Assembly (NCBI GenBank): GCA_949752795.1
Contig: OX457061.1
Location: 33,174,425 to 33,238,424, forward strand
Direction: 5' to 3'
DNA from: Hyperoodon ampullatus
Lineage: Eukaryota; Chordata; Mammalia; Artiodactyla; Ziphiidae
Length of the DNA: 64,000 nt
Below are positions 1-10,874 of this stretch, in pieces. Under the pieces are notes generated by a model, which saw nothing but the letters and a program-made list of their open reading frames with translations, was not told where the DNA came from and made no database searches. Numbering within the stretch: position 1 is the stretch's first letter; each line of letters opens with the position of its first letter. The position numbers were made by a program, and so were the translations under genes.

Positions 1-987
1 TAAAATGCTTAAGTTCTTCCTTATGGAAAGGCTTCTGTTTGAGCTTCTCTGTAAAAGCACTCAAGGTTTCTTGAATGAATGAATGAATGAATGAATGAAT
101 GACAAAGTGAGTCTTTTTTCCTCCTCAGTGCCAAAGGTCAGTTTAAGCCAAGCCCTTGACTGAGTCATTACAAACTCCTGGAATCACTCATAAAAATGAA
201 CACAGACGATACATTTGCCAGGACCAGATTAGAATTAGTTCTGTTCAAACTGTATCATTTAAACATGGGAGGTGCTGTCAGGGCTGTGCCTGCACATCAA
301 GTTATATTCTGGATCATGATGGTGTTGATGGCTCTAACGAGCACTCCCCTTTGCTAGGTTGTGCAGACTTTAATTGTGCAGAATTTAAAGCTCTTTCACA
401 TACTTGTCTTACGTGGGATAGATCAGTCTCTCGGCAACCTTTTTTGGTAAATATGGCATAGGCTCAGAGATGATGACACTGAGGTTCTCAAAAGCTCACC
501 AGCCTTTGTCCACTGACTATAAAGCAGATGGGCAGCCCCTACACCTTGGCTGGAGTGGCTTCTCTTTAAAAGGAGATATTGTTCTTTCTGTTCTCTAAAG
601 AGGCAGCTCAAGCTCTTTGAGGTTACAGAGAAATCAGCTTCCCAGTTTAGGGGAAACCGGAGCAGAGCAGATCTCATGCAAGTTTCTAATACTTGGATTT
701 TTCATAGAATTCTCCTCTCCCTCCTTCTCCTCCTCTGGGCACGTGGCATTCCAGCAAGTGCAAAATGTCTTAAATTCAGACTAATCATTCATTTGAAACA
801 GAACAACAAGAAAAAGTAATAGAGCAAGTAAATCCGAGTATTGCAAACTCCTTTAGCAAATAATTGTGAAATAGCGTTGACTTGGCCAGTTCCTGTTTTC
901 ATTTTCCATTAATCTATTCTGGTATCATTCCCTTGAAGTAGATGTAGCAAGTTCTTGGTGATACTGAATAAAAGAATAAGAGGATAA
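1..987. other. Unique sequence, no gene recognised
   Basis: Apart from the tetranucleotide run near its start, I see no repeat family, splice-flanked open frame or RNA gene here. The short open frames on both strands lack any recognisable domain and are no longer than expected by chance. Confidence 0.5.
72..103. repeat. (TGAA)n microsatellite
   Basis: About eight perfect copies of the tetranucleotide TGAA. A simple tandem repeat likely to vary in length between individuals. Confidence 0.95.
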
Positions 988-1540
988 TTTAAAAAACCCA
1001 CCATATATTAAATAACCCACTATATATTAAATAACTCACTGTATATTAAATAACCCACCATATAGTATATAACCCACCATATATTAAAAAACCCACTATA
1101 ATATAACCCACCATATATTAAATAACTCAAAATATATTAAATAACCCAACATATATTAAATAACCCACTATATATTATATAACCCCCATATACTAAATAA
1201 CCCACCATCTATTAAATAACCCACTATATATTATATAACCCACCATATATTAAATAACTCACCATATATTAAATAACCCACTATATATTATATAACCCAC
1301 CATCTATTAAATAACTCACCATCTATTAAATAACCCACCATGTATTAAATAACCCCATATATTAAATAACCCAACATATATTAAATAACCCACCGTATAT
1401 TATATAACCCACCATATGTTAAATAACCCACCGTATATTATATAACCCACCACATATTAAATAACCCACCATCTATTAAATAACCCACTATGTATTAAAT
1501 AACCCACCATCTATTAAATAACCCACTATATATTAAATAA
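988..1540. repeat. AT-rich minisatellite, 19-bp unit
   Basis: About 29 head-to-tail copies of a 19-bp unit of the type ATATTAAATAACCCACCAT fill roughly 550 bp. Copies differ at a few fixed positions: CACCAT versus CACTAT or CAACAT, ATATT versus CTATT, and some units are shortened. Several variants recur in blocks, which points to spread by unequal exchange or slippage. No open reading frame runs through it. Confidence 0.95.
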
Positions 1541-1819
1541 CAGCAACGGCAACACATCTCTGACTCCATGTTTGAGTTCAAAACAGTCCCTTTTCAGGGG
1601 AAATTAAACATGCTTTAGAGGAGTTTCCAAGACTACTTGAAAATGTCCCCAAGCCAATATTAACACATCTGTAGTGAGTGATTAAGCACAGAGATTATAC
1701 ACTGGAGCAGCTCAGGTGAAATGCCAAGATGCTAGTGACTTAGGGTTTCGGAAGCGCTTAGTGGGCAGCATGGTGGGTGGGGCCTGGTGGCTTCAAGCAA
1801 GACCCTCTCTTGGTCTGCC
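1541..1819. other. Unique sequence
   Basis: Follows directly on the minisatellite. No repeat family or coding signal recognised. Confidence 0.4.
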
Positions 1820-1995
1820 TCTGATTAGCTGTGTGAACTCCGGTCAGTGATTTGCTTCTTTGAACCTGCAGAGCCTCATCTACTGGTGGCGGGGCTGGGT
1901 GGATAATGATCCTGCTCTCAAAAGGGTTGCTAAGAAGTACTGAGTGTGGGGAGGGGCCTCCGCCTAGTAGGAGCTCAGAAAACAGCTGCTGTCAT
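1820..1995 (+). repeat. MIR SINE, sense, diverged
   Basis: Resembles the MIR core and 3' part: a 'tagctgtgtgaac' segment, then 'gagcctcatct', then a 3' part reading 'tagtaggagctcag'. MIR is an ancient tRNA-derived SINE that is long inactive in mammals. Strongly diverged, so the boundaries are approximate. Confidence 0.6.
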
Positions 1996-2385
1996 GGTGG
2001 CCAAGGTGGGAGAGAGACGGGGGGAAGAGAAAGAAATCGAAGCTGTGCTTAGCTGAGGCTTGAAGCAGGAGAGCTTTAAACACGTGAGGGAAATCCTATC
2101 AGAAGCAGATTGCTATGTAAGCAAAATGCCCCATTATTTGAGTGAGAATTTTGGGGTAAAAATCTGACACCCAAATTCTTTCCGTGTGCTACTAATAGCA
2201 CCACGGAGCAGAACAAATGGAAGGCATTTACCTTTCACCAGCTCTCCCCCGCGCTGGCTTTCGATGGGCAGTCAGTTCAGGCACCAGAGCCAACTTGGAG
2301 GCACTCAGGCTGGAAGGATGCAATTTGTAGCCTCCTCCTGGTTGCTTCTCTACCGCAAGCCCACCTCGCCAGGGCTTCGCAGCCC
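1996..2385. other. Unique sequence
   Basis: No repeat family or coding potential recognised between the MIR relic and the CHR SINE. The short open frame here has no recognisable domain. Confidence 0.4.
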
Positions 2386-2397
2386 TCCTTTGGTCCC

Positions 2398-2558
2398 TTT
2401 TATTTTTTAATTTTTAAAACATATATATTTTTTGTTTGTTTATGTTTTTGGCCGCACCATACAACTTGCAGGATCTCAGTTCCCCGACCAGGGATGGAAT
2501 CTGGGCTCCCTGCAGTGGAACCACGGAGTCCTAACCACTGGACCACCAGGGAATTCCC
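2398..2558 (-). mobile_element. CHR-type tRNA-derived SINE, older copy, antisense
   Basis: Read on the minus strand, it begins with 'gggaattccctggtggtcca', the typical 5' end of CHR SINEs, and ends in an A-rich tail (T-rich on the plus strand, from about 2398). It is clearly more diverged from the other SINEs of the window than they are from each other, so it belongs to an older subfamily. The flanks repeat imperfectly (ctttggtccctttt upstream, cttcggtccccttt downstream), consistent with a target-site duplication. Confidence 0.85.
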
Positions 2559-2572
2559 CTTCGGTCCCCTTT

Positions 2573-3427
2573 TTAAATGGAAGACACCTGGCGATGGCCC
2601 TTTGGAGGGGAGAAACGCAACCATCCATCCTTCCAGGTTCCTCGTTGCCACACTGGTTTTGCACTATTGAAATGAGAAGGGGTTCAAAATATCACTCTGG
2701 GGTCATCTGCCCTCATGCTCTCTGCTAGCAAGGAGTAGGCTGGGCGAGCATTTGGTGTCAAGAAGAGACAGCGTGGACTGGAACATTGTGTCCCAAGGGA
2801 TTCCCTTGCAGAGCTCTGAGCAGTCCCAGAAAACAAAGTCTCAGAGCTGGCCAGGATCACAAAATGAGAATGGTGCGTTTTCGGATCTACCTCTCAAAGC
2901 CAGATCCCAGGGCTATGCCCGCTCATGGCACCCAGAGCATTGGGCTCACTTCCCTTGCTCCCTTGCAATTCCTGTTTCTGTGCTGTGGTCCCGGGCTCCC
3001 GCTTGCCTTCCCCTCTAGTATCTCCCGCTCACGGTGACAGCCCCTGCTGACACGGCATCTGGCACTGGAAGGTGCTCAGCGTGCGTTCCTAGGACAGATG
3101 ACTTGAAATGAATGCTGTATTCTGGTTTAAGCTTTTAGTCCCAGAACTTTGGGTCCTCAATAACCTTTGAAAGTCCTCATGAAGCTCTTTCTAGAGGATC
3201 ATAAAAGCTTGTATCATAAAAGGTTCAGCTTTTGGCTTAGTCCACCTCTGAAGACGTGGCCTACACAGCAGGCCTGGGAGGCCCTGAGAAATCTAGTCCA
3301 GCCCCTTTGGGTTACTGGTGAAGGCAAGGACACAGGAAAGGGGCAAAAGCTTGCATAAGCTCAAGGAGGCGTCAGAATCACCATCGGACCCTTAACAGCC
3401 TGCTTATTTGACCAGGGCTCTCCATAC
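2573..3427. other. Unique sequence
   Basis: No repeat family recognised. The small open frames on the plus strand (for example 2752-3018) overlap in different frames and show no domain or splice context. Confidence 0.45.
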
Positions 3428-3700
3428 CCCAGGAGGCAGTGTGGGATAGTGGTTAGGAATGCAGGCTCTAGGAACCAGGCTGCTGGGCTCAAATCCTGGC
3501 TTTGCCACTTCTTAGATGAGTAATCTTGGGCAAGTCATTAAACCCGCCTGTGCCTCAGCTTCCTTCTCTGTAAAATGGGGATAACACTAGTCCTTACCTC
3601 CCTAGTTCCTTGGAGGGTTAAATGAAATAATATCTCTAAACACTTAGAGCAATACTTGGCACATAAGAAGCACTACATAAACATTTATTAAAATTATTAT
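3428..3700 (+). repeat. MIR SINE, nearly full length, sense
   Basis: The best preserved MIR of the window. It has the tRNA-like head ('gtgggatagtggttaggaat', then 'gggctcaaatcctggctttg'), the central core with 'gtcattaaacc' and 'tgtaaaatggggataac', and the LINE-like 3' end ('ggcacataagaagc', 'aaacatttatta'). Confidence 0.92.
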
Positions 3701-3734
3701 ATTCTATAAGATCTGAATAACCTAATAATCCCAA

Positions 3735-3840
3735 TTCAATAAACATTTTCAGGCTTTGTTCTGTGCCAGGAGCAGCATGTGGATGGGATTCCAGATGAAC
3801 TAGTCATGGATTTGGCCCCCAAGCTGCTTGCAAAATCCTT
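3735..3840 (-). repeat. L2 LINE 3' fragment, antisense
   Basis: Carries the antisense L2 3'-end signature: 'caataaacattttcaggc', then 'tgtgccaggagcagc'. An ancient, inactive LINE fragment. Confidence 0.55.
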
Positions 3841-4019
3841 TTAATGGGAACATCATGAAGAAATGATGGACCTGACCCAGCCTTGGGCTTGGAGAGGAGC
3901 AGACCCTACAAAGGCCAAGGGCAGACAATCCAAGCTGTAGCTGTCCACATTATACAGATGGGAAGGTGAAGGTCCCACATGAGAAATCTACTGCTATCTG
4001 TGACCAATTGTGTTTTCCA

Positions 4020-4605
4020 ACAGTGGTGGCAACTATACCTCCCATTCCATGTGCTTTTCTAGAGCCTTGCCACTTCCCCATCAAGAGGTAGAGTCTAATT
4101 CCCCTCCTCTTAAATCTGGGCAGGGCTCCCAACTTGCTCAGAAGGAATGGAATGCTGCAGAAATGATGCTGAGTGACTTCTGAGGCCAGCTCAAAGAAGG
4201 GTGGGGCTGGGAAGTGAGGTAGGCTCCGACCTTCGAAGCTGAGAAATTTGCCCTTGGAGTCCTGAGCAGACATTTAAGAAACCTGAGGCTGCCATGCTGT
4301 GGGGAAGCCCAGGTCACAAGGAGAGGACACGTGCAGGTACTCTGGCTGACACCACCAGCTGAAGTCCTTGCCGACAGCCAGACATGTGAGTGAAGATGCT
4401 TCCAGATGATTCTAGTCCCTAGCTGCTAAGTCACCCCCAGCCTTTTGAGTTTTTCCAACTGAGTCTTTAGAGAGTGGGTAACAGAGTCAAGCCTGTTCCC
4501 TTTCCAAATTCCCAACCCACAGAATCCGTGCGTAAACTAAAATGGCTATTTCAAGCCACTAAGTGTTGGAATAGTTTGTTATGCAGCAGTAGTAATAAGA
4601 ACACT
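4020..4605 (+). repeat. Ancient LTR-like element, sense
   Basis: The order of segments matches an old mammalian solo LTR: 'gtggcaactatacctccc', 'gatgctgagtgacttctgag', 'ccatgctgtggggaagccc', 'ccagacatgtgagtgaagat', 'cccacagaatccgtg', then the end 'gccactaagtgttggaata'. I cannot name the subfamily with certainty. It is non-coding, with no internal retroviral region attached. Confidence 0.55.
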
Positions 4606-5559
4606 GCCCTCAGACCTTCTGCTAGGACTCATTCTTTTAAGATTCTCAGCCACTGACAACTCTTTCTCCAGAGATCTTAGGGGAAGAAAGCGTGTGCATG
4701 GCACAGTTAATAAGACTTTTTTCTTCATGAGTCTAGATTCCCAGGGATCAAAGATGTTACAGCTAGAAAACTTTCTAGAGCTGGCATGTGTAGGGAAGAA
4801 AAACTGTTCCCTTCTTCCCTTCTAGGTTCTTTGGCTGGTCTAATAATTAAAGCAACATAAAACAGAGTAACGGGAGAAAAACTTAATTTCATATGTACGG
4901 GAGTCCATAAAAATATGACCCAAAGAAGTGACCAAAGCAGGTGGCTTTTATACCTTTTAGACAAAGAAATGAAACATCTGTGAAGAATTGACAAGACAGG
5001 AGTTTGGGCTTTGGACAGTAAATTAGTGAAGAAGTAACAAGGTTTGTTTATATAGCCTTCTCCACCCTAAGTTCCCTACCTCTGGTGATAAGGATGTCTC
5101 TCTACCTCCTTGTACAGGGAGGGTACATTTTACATGGGAGATTTATTCCCTGCTTTCAGGGGGACAAAGAAGGGTCAGAGTGTCTTTGCTGTTTCTTAAG
5201 TAGATGTAATTCAAAATAATCTATATGCCAGAGCAGCCTGCTTTGGGGTGACACTTTCTGCTCTCCATCACATGCTTGCCAACACGAGGGAGTCATCGTC
5301 AGCAGTGCCGGCAGAGAGGGCAGAGGAAGGTGGTGAAACCTCCCTCACCTGCCCTCACAGCCCTTCGGCTGAGCGAGCATGGATCACAGTGGCTCGTGCA
5401 GATGAAAATGCCGAATACTGGAGCAATGTTAAATCCACCTGGAGGGATGGAATTTCCCATAAAGGGAGCGAGGAACTCTTCATTCGGTTGGCAAGATAGT
5501 CCCCACATTTTTTAGCCCGTTATTCCTTGACTATCTGCTACTTGCCCAGAATACTATGT
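4606..5559. other. Unique or unclassified sequence
   Basis: About 950 bp without a recognised gene. Part of it (about 4840-5200) has the look of an old unclassified insertion, but no terminal repeats or coding remains were seen. Confidence 0.4.
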
Positions 5560-5745
5560 TTAATGTTTATTATTTTGTTCAATCCTCATGATCAGGGATC
5601 AGAAGTAGTTTGTCAGCCTCATTTTAGAGATGTAGAAACGGAGGCTCAAAGACTAACCCAAGAGCACATGTATCTAATTAATGGTGAGGCTCTGACTTAA
5701 ACCGTCTGATTCCAAATTCAGGTCTCCTGTTATTGTAGTCTGAAA
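5560..5745 (-). repeat. MIR SINE, antisense
   Basis: The antisense core 'cattttagagatgtagaaac' is followed by 'ggaggctcaaagac' and by a region resembling the reverse of the tRNA-like head ('ccaaattcaggtctcc'). Confidence 0.8.
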
Positions 5746-7224
5746 AGAATCCCTGTTCTGGAGCAAAAAATAAAATAAATAAAGTAAAATAAAATAATTT
5801 TACATGATGTCTCTTTGTTCGAAGGTTGTCAGGCAAGTGCTTGTTAAAGGTGTGGCGTTTCTCACTTTTTCAGACCATTCCTAAGTACTAGATTTCTGCA
5901 CTTCATTTGTACAAAGAAGTGAGTTTTCTGGTCTGAGTGTTGGCTTTGTGTGGACGTGAGATGAAACCAGAGGTAGTTGGGAATATTTGCTGCTATGTAT
6001 GTGCAGGTACTCCCCCCAGGACTGATTTTAAGCCACCAAGTTGACGTCACTGACCGTGGCATTGAGAAGTGACATGCACCTTCTGTGTGCTCCCGAGCCA
6101 GGACTAGCTGACTCCAGCCATGGGTGGAACCAGTGCAGTTACAGGCTTTTTGTACCTCTTTGTTTTTCCCAAAGCAATCAAAACAGCTTCCACTCAAAAA
6201 TTTCAAGTTATCAAAGACAGAGAGAAAAACAATGCCACTGTCCCTGAAGTCAGGAGGGCGGGCCTATTCCTGAAGACCTCTTCTATGAAGGTGGACCATT
6301 CTGGAGTGGCAAGCAGCCCTCAGCTCCAGAGAACTCCTTGTATCTTTCACCGGTAGCCCAACCGCAATGACACAGGCATTGAATGCTGATGTCTCAGCAT
6401 GGCATGACCATCCTGCTCAGGTAGGGGTCGAGGTGGAGGGCGATATTGCAGGGCTGGGTAGGAGACAGACAGTCCCTGGAAAGGAAGCCTCAACCTCACT
6501 CCATAGGTCTGCCATGCAGGCCTGGAGCTCATGGGGTCCTCTTGGCTTCCCCTCTTCTGGGACTACGGAGAAAAAGAAACGTTGAAGGGAAGAAGGTGGC
6601 CCAGTGACTGCCGTGACTCTTTCAAAGGGGTGGGAATGCCCCGTCTCTCATCACCTGTCTCCCCAGTGCCTCCCTTCCCTTGGCCCTAGATGTCTGGTAG
6701 CATGTCCTTCTATTCCTGTGGGAAATCAGATGGAGTAAGATGGGTGAGGCCCTCAAAGGGGAGATGTGGCCTAGCTGGAGATAGATAGACACTTGAGGGG
6801 TATTGATGTACAGGAGGCAGTTGACACCCAGAGAGTGGGTGAGCCCCCCCGTGTGAGGACAGATGGCTGGTGGGATTTGTCCACATTCCCCAGGATTCAG
6901 CAGCTGGCCCGGAGCAGGTAGAGGCAGTCAGAATGAACGTGAGAGTCCTTGATCCGGCTCCTGCTCTTCTGTGTCCCAATCTCCACACTTCCCCAGACAA
7001 ACTGAACCCCTTGCAATCCCTTCAACACCCAGACTTCTTGCACTTTGTCACTATTCTCTTTCAGTAAGTGTACTACCCCTCACTCTGTTCTACCCGTGTA
7101 ACATCTGCTGGCCATTCGAGACCCATCTAGGTTTCACCTCCCAAAGAATCCTTTTCTGGCCCCGGCCTCTCACCTCAACACACACACAGACACACAGACA
7201 CCCACACACACTCCACACCACAGT
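5746..7224. other. Unique sequence
   Basis: Holds an A-rich stretch at about 5765-5800 and a CA-rich stretch at about 7181-7225. No coding domain was recognised. The minus-strand open frame at 5862-6206 (114 codons) has no recognisable motif or flanking splice sites. Confidence 0.45.
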
Positions 7225-7320
7225 CGGAGCTGATATGGCCAGTTAAGGCCTTTCACCCTCTCGATCCCCATTTCCTCATCTGTAAAACGAGAGGGTGGAT
7301 AAGCACTTGGACTGTTCTAG
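7225..7320 (+). repeat. MIR fragment, sense
   Basis: Contains the MIR core piece 'tttcctcatctgtaaaac' followed by 'gagggtggataag'. Short and diverged. Confidence 0.6.
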
Positions 7321-7484
7321 AGTTCTGGGGAAGTCCATGCCGCAAGCCTGTACCCACATTGGTGCCAAGCAACCACACAGCCTCTCCATTCTGTTCCAAG
7401 GAGAAGTGCCTCAGGTCAGAACAATTTATTTGCAGGCACTTACAATGCAGGCTTGCCTACAGAGGCTCCAATTCCATGCTGACA

Positions 7485-7691
7485 TTTTTTTTTTTTTTTT
7501 TCGGTACGCGGGCCTCTCACTGTTGTGGCCTCTCCCATTGCGGAGCACAGGCTTCGGACGTGCAGGCTCAGCGGCCATGGCTCACGGGCCCAGCCGCCCC
7601 GCGGCACGTGGGATCTTCCCGGACCGGGGCACGAACCCGTGTCCCCTGCATCGGTAGGCGGACTCTCAACCACTGCGCCACCAGGGAAGCC
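7485..7691 (-). mobile_element. CHR-type SINE (CHR-2-like), young, antisense
   Basis: A complete copy on the minus strand. It starts 'gggcttccctggtggcgcag', has the tRNA-like A-box region and the B-box 'gggttcgtgcc', then the GC-rich body, and ends in a pure run of 17 A. A short target duplication 'tgacat' flanks it (7480-7485 and 7693-7698). It closely matches the SINEs at 9173, 24215, 35224 and 54577. Confidence 0.93.
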
Positions 7692-9160
7692 CTGACATGT
7701 TTGATAAAGCCAGCTTAATGGAAAAAAATGCCTATTCCCTAAACAAGACAGACTTTGACAGGAGTTGGGGTGGGTGGTGAGGGAAGGTCTATTTATACGT
7801 CACATTTCTCGAATTCTGAGGAGTTCAAGCATCCTTTTGGCCTTGCTTTACATTTCCTACCCATCCCATTAATAAAGATTAATGAAATGACTAGAATCTA
7901 TTGAGAAAAACAAATCAAAAACGACAATTTTCAGTCCTTTCTCCTAGAAACATGGCATCCCCAATTTGCGCATCTCATAAAATTCCATGCAGTTAAAACT
8001 GTGGTTATTAGGCAATTAATACTTTGGTTTTGGTTCTGCTTACTCTCTGGAAATGCTGCTTTCCAAAAGCATAAATGTGACAGGAAATTTCTTCACTCCG
8101 TTTATCCCTACGTAGCTTAAATATTATTTCATAATTGCAAATGGGCTTTTTCCTTCTTGTGCAGGCAGGCTATGGCTGGTCTTATCTGGAGTGTGGGTGT
8201 GACAATATGTTTATTTCCAGGGTGACAGAGAGGTGCAAATGAGTTCACGGATGGGAGAACCCTTTCTAAACTCCAAAACGTGAATGCGGGGAGGCACCAT
8301 GGCCATGGCAGTCCTGGACAGGCTTGCAGCTCTGGGAGGTCAAGTGCCCTCTGACACTTGATGGGAGGATGGGGTGACACCCAGACAGGACTGCGGGATG
8401 GAGCGAGGTCCTGGGATACACACCCCTATTAGTACAGTGTAAGAATCTGAACTGGAAATGATTTCACAAGACCAAGGTTTCTCCATGTTCTCTACTTCTC
8501 CTTTCCTTTGACAGAGTTTTCTCATGAATGCCCTATTACCCTCTGCTAAAGGAGTGAGATTTCGGTGAGCCCAGTTCCTCAACCTCAAAATTCAAGGAAT
8601 TTGCAAACAGTCTCACATGGCCCTGTCTCCAAGTCTCCTTCTGAACTCTCCCATCCCACGTCTACAAGTATTTCTAGAAGAGCAAATCTGTGTGGTGCAC
8701 TGGAAAATTCTGATGCCATTGGAGTCGTATTCATTCTTACCCTCAAATGTAAATGTGCCCTGAGAATCACTCAGGGACCCCTCATATGTATGGGATGGCT
8801 TTGTAAGAGATTTAACATGCAGAAATCAGGGCAGAGGACTTTCAGTAGAGGCTTCTAGATGTATCTCTTTTCATTCTCAGTCTGACCAAGTCCTGGCTAA
8901 TTGATCTATTGAGGAGAAACCAATTCACACACACTGATACCTCCTTCCACTCCCGCTGGGGCCTGGGCTAACCCAGCCCCACCACTTCTGCCACCAAATG
9001 AAATATAGTCCTTCATGTTTTTCTCATTTGTCTTAGAAATCCATCAGCAGAGAAGGAACTCTGGCCACATAAACCTTCCATGTAGAAGAACATGCCCACT
9101 AGGGTACTATAGAAATGGCAGATCTCATTACTCAGAGCATAGAAGAGGCAGACGATTTAA
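7692..9160. other. Unique sequence
   Basis: About 1.5 kb without a recognised repeat or exon. Several open frames of 60-100 codons occur on both strands, but none shows a domain. Confidence 0.45.
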
Positions 9161-9172
9161 AATAGCAATCTT

Positions 9173-9389
9173 GGGCTTCCCTGGTGGCGCAGTGGTTGAG
9201 AGTCCGCCTGCCGATGCAGGGGACACGGGTTCGTGCCCCGGTCCGGGAAGATCCCACATGCCGTGGAGCGGCTGGGCCCGTGAGCCATGGCCACTGAGCC
9301 TGCGCGTCCGGAGCCTGTGCTCCACAACGGGAGAGGCCACAGCAGTGAGAGGCCTGCGTACCGCAAAAAAAAAAAAAAAAAAAAAAAAA
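9173..9389 (+). mobile_element. CHR-type SINE, sense, host of a nested L1
   Basis: A complete young copy with a 25-nt pure A tail (9365-9389). Its 5' flank is aatagcaatctt (9161-9172). The matching 3' flank is not next to the tail. It lies about 6.6 kb further on, at 16007-16019 (aatagaaaatctt), beyond the L1 that starts at the end of the A tail. This places the L1 insertion inside the SINE tail. Pol III promoter boxes are visible in the tRNA-like head. Confidence 0.9.
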
Positions 9390-10874
9390 GACTTCCGGGG
9401 AAGATGGCGGAAGAGTAAGGCGCGGAGATCACCTTCCTCCCCACGGATACACCAGAAATACAGCTACACGTGGAACAACTCTTACAGAACACTTACTGAA
9501 CGCTGGCAGAAGACCCAAGACCTCCCAAAAGGCAAGAAACTCCCCACGTACCTGGGAAGGGCAAAGCGGAGAGATTCCCGCACAGAGGATCGGTGCCGAG
9601 CGGCACTCACCAGCCCGAGAGGCTTGTCTGCTCGCCCGCCGGGGCGGGCGGCGCTGGAAGCTGAGGCTCGGGCTTCGGTCAGAGCGCAGGGAGAGGACTG
9701 GGGCTGGCGGCGAGAACTCAGCCTGAAGGGGGCTAATGTGCCACAGCTAGCCGGGAAGGAGTCCGGGAAAACTCTGGAGCTGCCGAAGAGGCAAGAGACT
9801 TTTTCTTCCCTCTTGGTTTCCTGGTGTGCGAGGAGAGGGGATTAAGAGCGCTGCTTGAGGGGGCTCCACAGACGGGCGCGAGTCGCGGCTGAAGGCGCGG
9901 AGCCCAGAGACGGGCGTGGGACGCTGGGGCTGCTGCTGCCGCCGCCAAGAAGCCTGTGTGCGAGCGCAGGTCACTGTCCACACCGCCCTTCCGGGAGCCT
10001 GTGCAGCCCGCCACTGCCGGGGTCCCGGGATCCAGGGGCGGCTTCCCTGGGAGAACGCATGGCGCGCCTCGGGCAGGTGCAACGTCACGCCGGCCTCTGC
10101 CGCTGCAGGCTCGCCCCGCACTCCGTGCCCCTCCCTCCCGCCCGGCCTGAGTGAGCCAGAGTCCCCGAAGAGGCTGCTCCTTCAACCCTGTCCTGTCTGA
10201 GCGAAGAACAGACGCCCTCCGGCGACCTACACGCAGAGGCGGGGCCAAATCCAAAGCTGAGACCCAGGAGCTGTGAGAACAAAGAAGAGAAAGGGAAACC
10301 TCTCCCAGCAGCCTCAGAAGCAGCGGATTAAAGCTCCACAATCAACTTGATGTACCCTGCATCTGTGGAATACATGAATAGACAACAAATCATCCCAAAT
10401 TGAGGAGCCAGGAGTCAGTGCTGTGCCTCTGAGGTGGGAGAGCCAACTTCAGGACACTGGTCCACAAGAGACCTCCCAGCTCCACATAATATCAAACGGC
10501 GAAAATCTTCCAGAGATCTCCATCTCAACACCAGCACCCAGCTTCACTCAACAACCAGCAAGCTACAGTGCTGGACACCCTATGCCAAACAACTAGCAAG
10601 ACAGGAACACAACGCCACCCATTAGCAGAGAGGCTGCCTAAAATCATAAAAAGTCCGCAGACACCCCAAAACACACCACCAGACGTGGATCTGCCCACCA
10701 GAAAGACAAGATCCAGCCCCATCCACCAGAACACAGGCACTAGTCCCCTCCACCAGGAAGCCTACACAACCCACTAAACCAACCTTAGCCACTGGGGACA
10801 GACACCAAAAGCAACGGGAACTACGAACCTGCAGCCTGCAAAAAGGAGACCCCAAACACAGTAACATAAGCAAA
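9390..10874 (+). promoter_or_regulatory. L1 copy A 5' UTR / internal promoter, CpG-rich
   Basis: About 1485 bp. The stretch from about 9390 to 10330 is strongly GC- and CpG-rich, in contrast to the AT-rich body, as expected of the internal L1 promoter. The block 9533-10407 has no counterpart in the 5' UTR of L1 copy B (58412-59050), where about 33 bp stand in its place. The antisense open frames in this block have no ATG start. A transcription start at the first bases is inferred from L1 biology. Confidence 0.8.

Noticed and set aside
988..1540. CRISPR-like array of direct repeats
   Set aside because: The units abut each other without unique spacers, and the window is mammalian. It is a minisatellite.
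9015..9845. Open frame of 276 codons on the plus strand
   Set aside because: It runs from unique DNA through the SINE and its A tail (encoding a lysine run) into the L1 5' UTR. It is a chance fusion over three unrelated sequences.
9733..10341. Antisense open frame of about 202 codons in the L1 5' UTR, reminiscent of primate L1 ORF0
   Set aside because: It starts at TTG and I see no ATG anywhere in the frame; the overlapping antisense frame ending at 9747 starts at GTG. Long open frames are expected in GC-rich DNA.
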